64,000 bases of DNA, taken from positions 58,221 to 122,220 of the forward strand of contig JANPDL010000034.1 of the NCBI GenBank assembly GCA_031431475.1. Reading direction: 5' to 3'. Origin of the DNA: JADCCX01 sp031431475. GTDB taxonomy: Bacteria; Pseudomonadota; Alphaproteobacteria; Rhizobiales; Beijerinckiaceae. Position numbers and translations under genes: made by a program. Shown piece after piece: positions 43,098 through 52,810 of the stretch (positions are counted from its first letter, which is position 1; every line of letters starts with the position of its first letter). The notes under the pieces are model-generated. The model did no database searches. It was given only the letters and a program-made list of their open reading frames with translations, and was not told where the DNA came from.

Positions 43098-43820
43098 TCA
43101 GAAATCCCAATAACTGATAGGGTTTTGCGCACCTCTGTCTTGGTTAGGCATTCGCTTATCTATATAGCGAGACTTCACTTCGACAGGTACATTGGTCGCA
43201 CCATCCATTGCGAATGCTATTCGTCCTCCACGCTCTTCGATGCTCGCCCACTTTCCCTTAACAGCATAAACATCACGAATAATTCCGTTCGTAACCGACA
43301 AAGCGAAGTCGCAAGAATTTGCTCGCGATAGGCTTGCTCGCCAAGCACTGCGTGTCGCCTCAAGTCGGTTGCCACGTTCAACGACAGTGGCGTCTGCTAT
43401 CTTAATCACGATCAATTTGTGATCTTGATCACGTTGAGCCTCAGCCAAGGAATATCGACGAATTAAGTCGATTGCATTTGATGGACCGAATGATGAAGAA
43501 CCTTGTCCTCCTATCCTGTTCGTGAGGCCAGTAAAAACGTCGATTAGCGAAGCTTCGACCTCTTTTACTGCTTCATCACTCAATCCGTGGCGATGTATTA
43601 TATGAATAACATCGTGTCCTTTGTCTTTTATTAGACGAATGCGTTCTAATTTTGTATCTTCCAACCCATCATTTTCGTCAATTGTTACGCCGTTTGCATG
43701 GTCGAACACTCTATTCCCCCGACCGCGCCCGACATAAAAAGTCTCGCCATTCATTGGGTCGATAAGTCGATAAACGTAGCATCTTAATTGTGCGGATACT
43801 TCAGCGTTGAAACTCGTCAT
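43098..43820 (-). CDS. LEM-3-like GIY-YIG endonuclease domain protein
   Basis: 240 residues. The N-terminus has a GIY-YIG core of the LEM-3/ANKLE1 type: CYVYRLIDPMNGETFYVGRG, then GRGNRVFDHANG, and the conserved Glu in VKEVEASLIDVF with TNRIGGQGSS. The C-terminus has ALSVTNGIIRDVYAVKGKWA and NPISYWDF, typical of bacterial members. It is more AT-rich than its neighbours. The start lies 8 bases after the permease stop and the stop lies 1 base before the dehydrogenase start. The biological role of the bacterial family is unknown. Confidence 0.88.
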   Translation of the reverse strand: MTSFNAEVSAQLRCYVYRLIDPMNGETFYVGRGRGNRVFDHANGVTIDENDGLEDTKLERIRLIKDKGHDVIHIIHRHGLSDEAVKEVEASLIDVFTGLTNRIGGQGSSSFGPSNAIDLIRRYSLAEAQRDQDHKLIVIKIADATVVERGNRLEATRSAWRASLSRANSCDFALSVTNGIIRDVYAVKGKWASIEERGGRIAFAMDGATNVPVEVKSRYIDKRMPNQDRGAQNPISYWDF

Positions 43821-43827
43821 ATGATTC

Positions 43828-44733
43828 TTATTCCTTAACCGCGCCAGTCATCGCGGCCACATAGTGTTCCACGAAGAACGAATACAAAATCACCAGCGGC
43901 AGCGATCCCACCAGCGCACCCGCCATCAGCGATCCCCAGCGGTACTGGTCACCGTCGGTGAAGGCGGTGACGATGGCGACGGGCACCGTCTTCTTCGAGT
44001 GCGTGTTGATGAAGGTGAGGGCGTAGATGAACTCGTTCCAGCACAAGGTCAGGCAGAAGATGCCCGCCGAGATCAGGCCGGGGATGGCAAGCGGCAGGAT
44101 GATCTGGATCAGGATCTGCCAGCGTGATGCCCCGTCCATCAGCGCGCATTCCTCAAGCTCGTAGGGGATGGTCTTGAAGTAGCCCATGAGCAGCCAGGTC
44201 GAGAACGGAATGAGGATCGTCGGATAGGTCAGGATCAGCGCAAACGGCGTGTCGAACAGGCCGTATTGATAGATCACGGTGGCGAGCGGGATGAACAGGA
44301 TCGATGGCGGAACGAGATAAGCCAGGAAGATGATGCCGCCCAGCGCATGCGCACCCTTGAAGCGAATTCGTGTGATGGCATAGGCCGCGAAAGTGGATGC
44401 GATGAGCGAAAGAACAGTCGCGGAAACTGCCACGAACATCGTGTTCCACAGCCACAACGGATAATCCGTCTTGAAAAGCAGAGCGTTGATGTGCTCCAGC
44501 GTCGGCGAGAGCGTGAAATACGGGCTGTAGGTGTTGAGGTCGAGCAACTGCTCCTTCGGCTTCACTGCGGTCACCGCCATCCAGTAGAACGGGAAAAGCA
44601 GGACAAGCAGGATGATCAGCAGCGGGATATACACCGTCACGATCTGGCGTGGCAGCGTGTTGAGATAGCTCATGCCGTCCGAGGCATCGCTGCCATGGGA
44701 GATAGCGGGGGCTTTAAGTGTGGCGTCGGTCAT
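43828..44733 (-). CDS. ABC sugar transporter permease (MalG/UgpE type)
   Basis: 301 residues from ATG 44733, overlapping the stop of the other permease (ATGA) and preceded by GGGAG. Six membrane segments (IPLLIILLVLLFPFYWMA is the first) and the EAA loop ELEECALMDGASRWQILIQI, where the middle Ala is Cys. It forms the channel with the permease at 44730. Confidence 0.94.
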   Translation of the reverse strand: MTDATLKAPAISHGSDASDGMSYLNTLPRQIVTVYIPLLIILLVLLFPFYWMAVTAVKPKEQLLDLNTYSPYFTLSPTLEHINALLFKTDYPLWLWNTMFVAVSATVLSLIASTFAAYAITRIRFKGAHALGGIIFLAYLVPPSILFIPLATVIYQYGLFDTPFALILTYPTILIPFSTWLLMGYFKTIPYELEECALMDGASRWQILIQIILPLAIPGLISAGIFCLTLCWNEFIYALTFINTHSKKTVPVAIVTAFTDGDQYRWGSLMAGALVGSLPLVILYSFFVEHYVAAMTGAVKE

Positions 44734-45674
44734 GAGTCGCTCCCTCCCTGTTGCCATTTTTTCGATTGCAACCCGAACCACGAGATCATGATAGCTGCGA
44801 GCAGGAACGGGATCATGGCGGTCGAGATGGCGGCACCCTCGCCGATCTTCCCGCCCAGAATCGCGGTGTTGTAGCTCATGGTTGCCATCAGTTCCGTTGC
44901 ACCCGCCGGACCGCCGTTGGTCAGCACCTTGATCAGCTGGAAATCCGTGAATGTGAAGAGCACGGAGAAGGTCATGACCACCGCGATGATCGGCGTCAGC
45001 AGCGGATAGGTGACATAGCGGAAGCGCTGCCAGCCGGACGCACCGTCCAGTGTCGCGGCCTCATAAAGCGAGGGCGAGACCGTCTGGAGACCAGCGAGCA
45101 GCGTGATCGCGATGAACGGCACGCCACGCCAGACATTCGCGAAAATCACGCTCCAGCGAGAATTCCAGGCATCACCCAGGAAGTTGATGTTGCCGTCGAT
45201 CCAGCCCCATCGCTTGAGCTGCCACGAGATGACCGAGAATTGCGGATCGAAAATCCACCAGAAAGCAATGGCCGAAAGCACGGTCGGCACGATGAAAGGG
45301 ATCAGCACGATGGCGCGGATGAGCGCGCGAAAGGGCAGATTGTTGTTCAGCAGGATGGCGAGATAGAGCCCCACAGCGAATTTGATGACGCTGGCGACGG
45401 TTGTGTAGAACAGCGTGTTGAACACGGCATCCTGAAACTTCCGGTCGCCCAGCACCCATTCATAGTTCTCGAGGCCGATGAACACACCGGGGCGTCCCAC
45501 ACGGGTATCGGTGAAGGACAGCCAGACACCAAGGCCCAGCGGATAGGCCAGGAACAGGATGAGGAAGGCAAGCGCGGGCAGCATGAACCAGAAGCCCAGC
45601 CAGTTGCGATTGACCACCAGCCTGTCCCAGGCGGTGGTCTCGCGGGGCGGTGCGCGGAGTGTGGTTGTGGTCAT
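44730..45674 (-). CDS. ABC sugar transporter permease (MalF/UgpA type)
   Basis: 314 residues. The first membrane segment is WLGFWFMLPALAFLILFLAY; the EAA loop is SLYEAATLDGASGWQRFRYV. It ends in a positively charged tail. A mosaic repeat of about 145 bases lies between this gene and the binding-protein gene upstream, which may reduce its transcription relative to the binding protein. Confidence 0.94.
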   Translation of the reverse strand: MTTTTLRAPPRETTAWDRLVVNRNWLGFWFMLPALAFLILFLAYPLGLGVWLSFTDTRVGRPGVFIGLENYEWVLGDRKFQDAVFNTLFYTTVASVIKFAVGLYLAILLNNNLPFRALIRAIVLIPFIVPTVLSAIAFWWIFDPQFSVISWQLKRWGWIDGNINFLGDAWNSRWSVIFANVWRGVPFIAITLLAGLQTVSPSLYEAATLDGASGWQRFRYVTYPLLTPIIAVVMTFSVLFTFTDFQLIKVLTNGGPAGATELMATMSYNTAILGGKIGEGAAISTAMIPFLLAAIMISWFGLQSKKWQQGGSDS

Positions 45675-45683
45675 TCAGCATAT

Positions 45684-45827
45684 CTCCCCCTTCTCCCCTT
45701 GCGGGAGAAGGTGCCTGCCGGATGGCGGGCGGATGAGGGGTCACGCAGGTTTGAGAAGCTTGTGCGACCCCTCATCCGTCATGCTTCGCATGCCACCTTC
45801 CCCCGCAAGGGGGGAAGGAAAGCACAT
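45684..45827. repeat. Intergenic mosaic repeat inside the ABC operon
   Basis: Outer arms CCCCCTTCTCCCCTTGCGGG and CCCCCGCAAGGGGGGAAGG are near complements. Inner blocks (GGATGAGGGGTCACGCAGG and GTGCGACCCCTCATCCGTC) are also complementary to each other. The inner sequence is shared with the repeat at 42074. Confidence 0.75.
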
Positions 45828-45833
45828 CTGAAC

Positions 45834-47156
45834 TCAACGATAGATCCGCTGCAACTGCCGTTCGGCGATGCGCATAGAGCCCTTCACGTCCTCGCGGCCA
45901 GTGCAGACCGCTGCGAACATATCGAGCACCACGAAGTCGGCGAGCGCGCCTGCCGCGCGTTCGCCGACAGAGCCCAGACCGCCCGCCGTAAGCGTGTCCC
46001 AGGCTGCTGTCTTGGCGACGGTATATTTCGGATCGGCCGTCCACACCGGGTTGGCGTCGTAGGCCTTGAGCGGATGCGAGATATAGGCAACCGCAGAACC
46101 CAGCCATTTGTTGTAGTTCTCGGCTTCCATCATGAACGCCATCAGCGCCTTGCAGGCCATTGGAACCTTCGTGTAGGTCATCGCAAGCATCGGATAGGCA
46201 ATGTGGAACTCGGTCGGCTTTCCGACCGGACCGACAGGCCAGGTGGAATGGTTCATGTCGTCCATGATTTCCTTCATCTTCGGGTCCGCTGCAGCACCAG
46301 CCTTGGCGGCCGCGTAGATCGAGACGCCATTGTTGGTCAGCGAGATTTCTCCCGTCAGGAACGCCTTGTTGTTAAAAGCGTCGTTCCATGCAGCCGTTCC
46401 CGGCACGAAGGTGGCATAGAGCTCCTTGGCATATTCCAGTGCCTTGGCCGTCTCAGCCGAGTTGATGATGACCTTGTCGTCCTTGTCGACAGTATTGCCG
46501 CCATTGGCCCACAATGCCCAGTGGACCCAGGCGTTGCCGTCGCCCGAAGCGCGACCGAGAGCGAAACCACCGCCGACGGATTTCGCCTTCAGGCCCTTCA
46601 TCAGTTCCAGGAATCCCGCTGTATCCTTTGGGATCGACTTGAAGCCAGCCTTTTCGATCATGCTCTGGCGGTAGTTGATGACGTTGGCATTGTAGCCCAC
46701 AGGAATGGCGATCCACTTTCCGCCGCTCTTGCCGTAGGTTTCGGCTGTCGGAGCCCAGCCGCCATACTTGCCGCCGAGATAGGCCGCGACGTCCGACACA
46801 TCCATGCACTTCGTCGGGAACAGGTGCGGCAGGGAGTACAGACCCCAGAACATGTCCGGACCCTGGTTGGTGTTGGCGGCAACGGAAGCCTTGGGCTGCA
46901 CGTCGTCGAGCGATTCGTTGATCACGGTCACCTTGACGCCGGTTGCCTTCGTGAAGGCGTCGACCAGCACCATGAAGCCGTCTTCCTCAGACTGGATAAA
47001 GCGCTTCCAGCGCAGCAGCTGGATCGAGGCATTGGCCTCTGGTTTCCAGGTGCTGGCCTGCGCCCAGGCCTTGGCCCATTCGCCGAAGCCGGTGGCGCCA
47101 ACCGCCCCCAGAGCCGCGCCGCCCTTGAGCAGCGAACGTCGATTGAAATTCATCAT
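45834..47156 (-). CDS. ABC transporter extracellular solute-binding protein (family 1), Tat substrate
   Basis: 440 residues from ATG 47156 (GGGAGGG upstream). A clear twin-arginine signal is present: NRRSLLKGGAALGAVGATG and cleavage near AWA-QA. The mature domain reads ANASIQLLRWKRFIQ, MFWGLYSLPHLFP, KWIAIPVGYNANVINYRQS and GEISLTNNGVSIY. It resembles binding proteins for sugars, sugar acids or polyols. Together with the ATPase gene upstream and two permeases it makes a full importer. Confidence 0.92.
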   Translation of the reverse strand: MMNFNRRSLLKGGAALGAVGATGFGEWAKAWAQASTWKPEANASIQLLRWKRFIQSEEDGFMVLVDAFTKATGVKVTVINESLDDVQPKASVAANTNQGPDMFWGLYSLPHLFPTKCMDVSDVAAYLGGKYGGWAPTAETYGKSGGKWIAIPVGYNANVINYRQSMIEKAGFKSIPKDTAGFLELMKGLKAKSVGGGFALGRASGDGNAWVHWALWANGGNTVDKDDKVIINSAETAKALEYAKELYATFVPGTAAWNDAFNNKAFLTGEISLTNNGVSIYAAAKAGAAADPKMKEIMDDMNHSTWPVGPVGKPTEFHIAYPMLAMTYTKVPMACKALMAFMMEAENYNKWLGSAVAYISHPLKAYDANPVWTADPKYTVAKTAAWDTLTAGGLGSVGERAAGALADFVVLDMFAAVCTGREDVKGSMRIAERQLQRIYR

Positions 47157-47229
47157 TGGCTTTCCCTCCCTGAGAAAACCAGCGGCGTTTTTTCTTGTGC
47201 AGCCGCTGGTGTGTGTTGATCTGTCCGTT

Positions 47230-48285
<1,056 letters not shown>

Positions 48286-48416
48286 GTTCCTGTCTTTCCT
48301 CCGCGACGGTCCGTTGTTGCCGCCGCATCGCATTTGTTCTCGTTACACGGCGAGATGCCGTGGGGACGTGTACTGTTCGACGGCTGTGTCAGGAAATCAA
48401 GGGGGAAGCTGAAAAA

Positions 48417-48430
48417 TAATGCATGCATTA
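48417..48430. promoter_or_regulatory. 14-base palindrome upstream of the ABC operon, possible operator
   Basis: TAATGCATGCATTA is a perfect palindrome 132 bases before the ugpC start, set in an AT-rich stretch. The size and symmetry fit a dimeric repressor of GntR or similar type. No regulator gene is adjacent. Confidence 0.4.
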
Positions 48431-48455
48431 ATGTAGGCAATGCTGAATCAAGCCG

Positions 48456-48490
48456 CCACATCAAACGTCACACCCTGCGCCAGCGGCAGC
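48456..48490 (-). pseudogene. Duplicate of the 3' end of the aldehyde dehydrogenase gene
   Basis: These 35 bases equal 48755-48789 with one mismatch, in the same orientation. On the minus strand they read LPLAQGVTFDV and then end AA-stop. The piece has no start and is a remnant. About 265 bases separate the two copies, and that insert carries the dispersed repeats at 48555 and 48606. Confidence 0.7.
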
Positions 48491-48554
48491 AAACAGTCTC
48501 CAGTTTGCGGGGTGAGTGCGCGTTTGCTAACGTGGAAAGGTGAGAGCGAGTTTA

Positions 48555-48575
48555 GTGCACTGTCACGTAACTCCG
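48555..48575 (+). repeat. Third copy of the GTGCACTGTCAC repeat
   Basis: GTGCACTGTCACGTAACTCCG, equal to the copies at 14647 and 16123 except for one missing C. It lies 30 bases from the 20-base palindrome at 48606, so the two repeat types occur together in both places. Confidence 0.7.
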
Positions 48576-48605
48576 TATTTTCTCAACGTGCATGCGCACC
48601 CGCAA

Positions 48606-48625
48606 AAGTTGACAGCTGTCAACTT
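48606..48625. repeat. 20-base perfect palindrome, copy 2
   Basis: Same 20 bases as 14263-14282. When reverse-complemented the flanks also agree (AATAAGCCGTAAAT upstream against AATAAGCGTAAAT at the first site). The two copies are thus in opposite orientation, 34 kb apart. Confidence 0.75.
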
Positions 48626-48749
48626 ATTCTTATTTACGGCTTATTATCCTTTCACATCCTGTCGGCAAAGCGAGGAAAGCTGCCGGATTCTTCCGCTCGC
48701 GCAAATGCTCCGCTCCAGAGAGCGGAAGCGTTCCCCGGTTTGCTACACC

Positions 48750-50297
48750 TCACCCCACATCAAACGTCACGCCCTGCGCCAGCGGCAGCGCGGCACCATA
48801 ATTCACCGTGTTCGTGGCGCGCCGCATATAGGCCTTCCAGCTGTCGGACCCCGCCTCGCGTCCGCCACCGGTTTCCTTTTCACCGCCGAAGGCTCCGCCG
48901 ATTTCTGCACCTGATGGCCCGATGTTGACATTGGCGATGCCGCAATCCGATCCGGTTGATGACATGAAAAGCTCGGCCTCGCGGATATCGCGGGTGAAGA
49001 TGGAGGAGGAGAGGCCTGCCGCCACCGCGTTCTGCAGGGCGATCGCGTCTTCGATTGTTGTGTAGCGCATCACATACAGGATGGGCGCGAAGGTCTCGTG
49101 CAGCACGGGGCCGTCGTGCTTGGGCATCTCGACCAGCGCAGGCTCGACGTAGAAAGCATCCGGATTGGCCTTGTCCAGCACGCGCGCGCCGCCGGTGACC
49201 TGACCGCCCAGCCGCCTGGCGTCAAACAGGGCTTTCTGCATGCCGTCGAAGGCCTGCTGATCGATCAGCGGGCCAATGACCGTAGCTGGCTGGCGGGGAT
49301 CGCCGATGGTCACCGAGCCATAGGCCTTGCGCAGCTTTGGCACGAGCGTGTCATAGATATCGGCATGCACGAACAGCCGCCGCAAGGTGGTGCAGCGCTG
49401 CCCCGCCGTGCCCATGGCGGCGAAGGCGATGCCGCGGAGCGCCTGCTCGAGATCGGCGCTGGGGCAGACGATGGCGGCGTTGTTGCCGCCCAGTTCCAGA
49501 AGGCTCCGTGCGAAGCGCTCGGCCAGTTTCGGGCCGACCTTGCGGCCCATCGCCGTGGAGCCGGTTGCGGAGAGGATGGCGATGCGCTTGTCCTCGACCA
49601 AGGCCGCACCGATGTCCGCGCCGCCCATCAGCAGTTGCGACAGGCCTTTTGGCGCATCGCCAAAGCGTTTGGCGGCGCGGTCAAAGATCGCCTGAACCGC
49701 TAGCGCGGTGAGCGGTGTCTTTTCCGAGGGCTTCCACACCACGGGATCACCGCAGACCAGCGCCAGTGCGGCATTCCAGGCCCAGACCGCGACGGGGAAA
49801 TTGAAGGCCGTGATCACGCCGCAGACACCCAGCGGATGCCATGTCTCCATCATGCGGTGCAGCGGGCGCTCCGTCGCAATGGTGAGGCCGTAGAGCTGAC
49901 GCGACAGGCCGACGGCTAAATCGCAGATGTCGATCATCTCCTGCACTTCGCCAAGGCCTTCGGAGGTGATCTTGCCCGCTTCCAGCGTCACCAGACGGCC
50001 GAGATCCGCTTTGGCCGCACGCAGTTCTTCTCCCAGCAAGCGCACCAGTTCACCACGGCGGGGTGCGGGGACCTGTCGCCATGCGAGGAAAGCCTCGTGT
50101 GCCATGCCGATGATGGTGGAGGTCTCGTCCTTAGTTACAGTTCGGACACGCGCGGTGATTTCGCCAGTGATCGGAGACTGTGCAGCGATGCCGCCCTCCT
50201 TGACGAAGGAGGTCTTGGGAACGCCGAGGCGCTTGAGGATGGAGGCGGCCTCTTTGGCGGTCGCGGGGAAGGGTTTGGTGCGCGGTGTTTTGGTCAT
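48750..50297 (-). CDS. ALDH7-type semialdehyde dehydrogenase (amaB/pcd-like)
   Basis: 515 residues from ATG 50297. ALDH marks: FNFPVAVWAWNAALALVCGD, KPSEKTPLTA, LLELGGNNAAIVCPSAD (general base Glu) and GTAGQRCTTLRRLFVH (catalytic Cys). The GQRCTTLRRL context and NTVNYGAALPLAQGV ending are those of the ALDH7A1 group, which oxidises alpha-aminoadipate semialdehyde / piperideine-6-carboxylate in lysine catabolism. It is divergent from an FAD oxidase gene, which suits that pathway. Confidence 0.87.
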   Translation of the reverse strand: MTKTPRTKPFPATAKEAASILKRLGVPKTSFVKEGGIAAQSPITGEITARVRTVTKDETSTIIGMAHEAFLAWRQVPAPRRGELVRLLGEELRAAKADLGRLVTLEAGKITSEGLGEVQEMIDICDLAVGLSRQLYGLTIATERPLHRMMETWHPLGVCGVITAFNFPVAVWAWNAALALVCGDPVVWKPSEKTPLTALAVQAIFDRAAKRFGDAPKGLSQLLMGGADIGAALVEDKRIAILSATGSTAMGRKVGPKLAERFARSLLELGGNNAAIVCPSADLEQALRGIAFAAMGTAGQRCTTLRRLFVHADIYDTLVPKLRKAYGSVTIGDPRQPATVIGPLIDQQAFDGMQKALFDARRLGGQVTGGARVLDKANPDAFYVEPALVEMPKHDGPVLHETFAPILYVMRYTTIEDAIALQNAVAAGLSSSIFTRDIREAELFMSSTGSDCGIANVNIGPSGAEIGGAFGGEKETGGGREAGSDSWKAYMRRATNTVNYGAALPLAQGVTFDVG

Positions 50298-50403
50298 GAC
50301 AGCGGAATAGCGCCTTTCCATTGTGTCAGCCAATCGCAAAATTGGATTGATCCGATCAGCATTCGGCACTTTTCGCGGGAACTCGCCTGATTTACAGCGG
50401 GGC

Positions 50404-51588
50404 ATGACAGAGAATTTCGATCTGGTGATTGCGGGCGGCGCGGTGATGGGCTCGTCCACGGCGTATCAGCTCGCGCTGCAATCCGGCGGGCGGCTCAAGG
50501 TACTGGTGGTGGAACCCGACCCGACCTACCAGCGCTCGGCCTCGGCCTTGTCCGCAGGCTCGATCCGCCAGCAGTTCTCGCAGCCCGTGAACATCGATAT
50601 CTCGCTCCATGGCATCGATTTCCTGCGGAATATCAATCAGCATCTGTCGGTTGACGGCGAGTCCGTCGATGTCGGCTTGAAAGAGGGCGGTTATCTCTAT
50701 CTCGCGACAACCGAGGGGGCTCCGCTGCTGCGCGAGATCAACGTGCTGCAAAACAGCCGTGGTGCGGATATTGCGTTTTATGATCAGGATGGGCTCGGGC
50801 AGGCCTTTCCATGGCTCGCCACGGATGATCTCGCGGCGGGAAGCTGGGGCAAGTCAGGCGAGGGCTGGTTCGATGGCTATGGTCTGTGTCAGGCGTTCCG
50901 CAGGAAGGCGCGCTCACTGGGCGTGACCTACCTGCAGGCGAAGGTGGTGGGTGTTACGCAGTCCGGCGGGCGGATCACGGCGACAAGCCTAGATGATGGC
51001 TCGGAGATCGGCTGCGGCGCGTTCATCAACACGGCTGGAGCATCGGGCGCGCGGGAATTGTCAGCGCGGATGGGCTTTCCCATTCCGGTCTATGCCAAGA
51101 AGCGCTGCGTCTTCCCCTTTGCTTGCCAGACAGAGCTGCCGCGCTTTCCTCTTCTGATTGATACGTCAGGCGTCTGGGTACGGCCCGAGGGGCGGGACTA
51201 CATTGCCGGTTTCTCGCCGGATGATCTGGACGAGGCGGATCATGGCGGAGATTTCGATGTGGACTGGCCAATCTTCGAGGAGATCATCTGGCCTGCATTG
51301 GCAGCGCGGGTACCCGCGTTCGAAGCCATTCGTCCCGGGCGCGCCTGGGCTGGGCATTACGATATGTGCCTGCTTGATCACAACGCACTGGTTGGCAGGG
51401 TCCCCGGCCTTGAGAATGGGTATCTCGCGGCTGGCTTCTCCGGCCATGGATTGCAGCAATCCCCGTCGGTCGGGCGCGGGATCGCGGAACTTGTGATTCA
51501 CGGCGGATTCCGCAGTCTCGATCTTGCACCACTGGGCTGCGCGCGTTTGCTTGCGAACCGCCCGTTGCTGGAGCGTAACGTGATCTAA
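50404..51588 (+). CDS. FAD-dependent amino acid oxidase (DAO family)
   Basis: 394 residues from ATG 50404. FAD-binding start FDLVIAGGAVMGSSTAYQLAL, with the Gly pattern GGxxxG, SAGSIRQQFSQPVN, and the C-terminal NGYLAAGFSGHGLQQSPSVGRGIAELV of the glycine/sarcosine/pipecolate oxidase group. Head-to-head with the ALDH7 gene with about 106 bases between, so a shared control region is likely. Pipecolate or a related amine is the best guess for substrate; other N-methyl or D-amino acids cannot be excluded. Confidence 0.85.
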   Translation: MTENFDLVIAGGAVMGSSTAYQLALQSGGRLKVLVVEPDPTYQRSASALSAGSIRQQFSQPVNIDISLHGIDFLRNINQHLSVDGESVDVGLKEGGYLYLATTEGAPLLREINVLQNSRGADIAFYDQDGLGQAFPWLATDDLAAGSWGKSGEGWFDGYGLCQAFRRKARSLGVTYLQAKVVGVTQSGGRITATSLDDGSEIGCGAFINTAGASGARELSARMGFPIPVYAKKRCVFPFACQTELPRFPLLIDTSGVWVRPEGRDYIAGFSPDDLDEADHGGDFDVDWPIFEEIIWPALAARVPAFEAIRPGRAWAGHYDMCLLDHNALVGRVPGLENGYLAAGFSGHGLQQSPSVGRGIAELVIHGGFRSLDLAPLGCARLLANRPLLERNVI

Positions 51589-51791
51589 ATGTTTAAATTC
51601 GAGATTTTTCATTCAAAATTTCAAGTGCGCGCCCATGACCATTCTGGGCATTTCTTGGGATACGCATTTGTCAGTGCGCATTCTTACGCTCTGATCACTC
51701 GACTGTATTTCGGCGTAATCTTTCCTTGAAGATCCGAAAGGGTCTTTCTTCCCCCAAGCGGGCGAACCTCCCCCGTTCGACCGCTAACTGT

Positions 51792-51827
51792 CGAGGCCGT
51801 CCCTCCCCCGGGCGGCCTCGCCTTTTA
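51792..51827 (+). terminator. Hairpin terminator between the oxidase gene and hisG
   Basis: CGAGGCCG (51792-51799) pairs with CGGCCTCG (51813-51820) around a C-rich loop and is followed by CCTTTTAT. It lies between convergent genes, just outside the hisG stop. Confidence 0.65.
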
Positions 51828-51832
51828 TCGGG

Positions 51833-52810
51833 CTATGTCATTGATGCGAGACTGGCTTCCAGCCGGTCAAACAGCGGCGAGCGGCTGGCAAAAACATAAT
51901 CCTGTTTGACCACCGAGACGTGATCCGCACCGGCAGCAACCAGACCTGCCGAGAGATGTGCGGCGCGATCTGCATTCACTGTTACGAACAGTGGAGATAT
52001 AGCAGCGTCGGAGTTGATCTCTGCCCCTTCGTTTGTTGCCAGTGACGCCAGCGCCTCGATCACCGAGGCCGGTGCTGTGACGCGCAACTCGCGCGTGGTG
52101 CGAGCCGCTTGCTCAGCCGAGAGACGCCCCAGCACATTGCGGGCGAGATCACGTGTCTCGGCCGACCAGTCGGCCACCCGTGACGCCGCAAGATTGGCTT
52201 GCGATTTCAGCATCACGCCGTCGTCCAGCACTTTCAGCGCATTGGCTTCCAGCGTGCCACCGGTCGTGGTGATATCGACAATGAACTCGGCGGTTCCAGA
52301 TGATGGTGCTCCTTCCGTTGCACCAAGGCTCTCCACGATGCGGTAATCAGCCACGCCGTGCTCCGCGAAAAAGCGCCGCGTCAGGTTCACGTATTTCGTT
52401 GCGACCCGCATGCGCCTGTTGTGCGTGCTGTGAAAATCCGCCGCGATCTCCTCCAGATCCTCCATGGTGCTGGCATCGATCCAGCCTTTAGGCACAGCCA
52501 CGACGACATTGGCATGGCCAAAGCCCAGCGGCGACAGCAGCGTAATCTTGCGATCCGCATCCGCCACCGCCTCGCGGATCAGATCCTCGCCGGTAACGCC
52601 AAAGTGCGTATCGCCCGATTCAAGTTTGGCCACGATTTCGGAGGCCGAGAGAAAGAGGATCTCGATGCCGGGCAGATCGCGGATGACGCCGCGATAGTCG
52701 CGGCTGCCGCCTTCCTGGCTGAGATGCAGGCCGGCGCGGGCGAAAAACGCCATCGTGTTTTCCTGCAAGCGCCCCTTGGAGGGAACAGCGATGATGAGCG
52801 TGCTGGTCAT
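51833..52810 (-). CDS. hisG: ATP phosphoribosyltransferase, long form
   Basis: 325 residues. Periplasmic-binding-protein-like fold: IAVPSKGRLQENTMAFFARAG, the PRPP site EFIVDITTTGGTLEANALKVLDDG. Beyond residue ~225 is an extra domain (ELRVTAPASVIEALASL, FVTVNADRAAHLSAGLVAAGA) like the regulatory domain of long-form HisG. It starts histidine synthesis. It is coupled to hisZ by a 4-base overlap, although HisZ normally serves the short form. Confidence 0.95.
   Translation of the reverse strand: MTSTLIIAVPSKGRLQENTMAFFARAGLHLSQEGGSRDYRGVIRDLPGIEILFLSASEIVAKLESGDTHFGVTGEDLIREAVADADRKITLLSPLGFGHANVVVAVPKGWIDASTMEDLEEIAADFHSTHNRRMRVATKYVNLTRRFFAEHGVADYRIVESLGATEGAPSSGTAEFIVDITTTGGTLEANALKVLDDGVMLKSQANLAASRVADWSAETRDLARNVLGRLSAEQAARTTRELRVTAPASVIEALASLATNEGAEINSDAAISPLFVTVNADRAAHLSAGLVAAGADHVSVVKQDYVFASRSPLFDRLEASLASMT

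Noticed and set aside
44751..47219. 822-residue open frame on the plus strand
   Set aside because: It lies opposite two clear ABC transporter genes and runs through the mosaic repeat; the product is rich in Arg, His, Gly and Asp with no family pattern. It is a shadow caused by high GC and codon bias.
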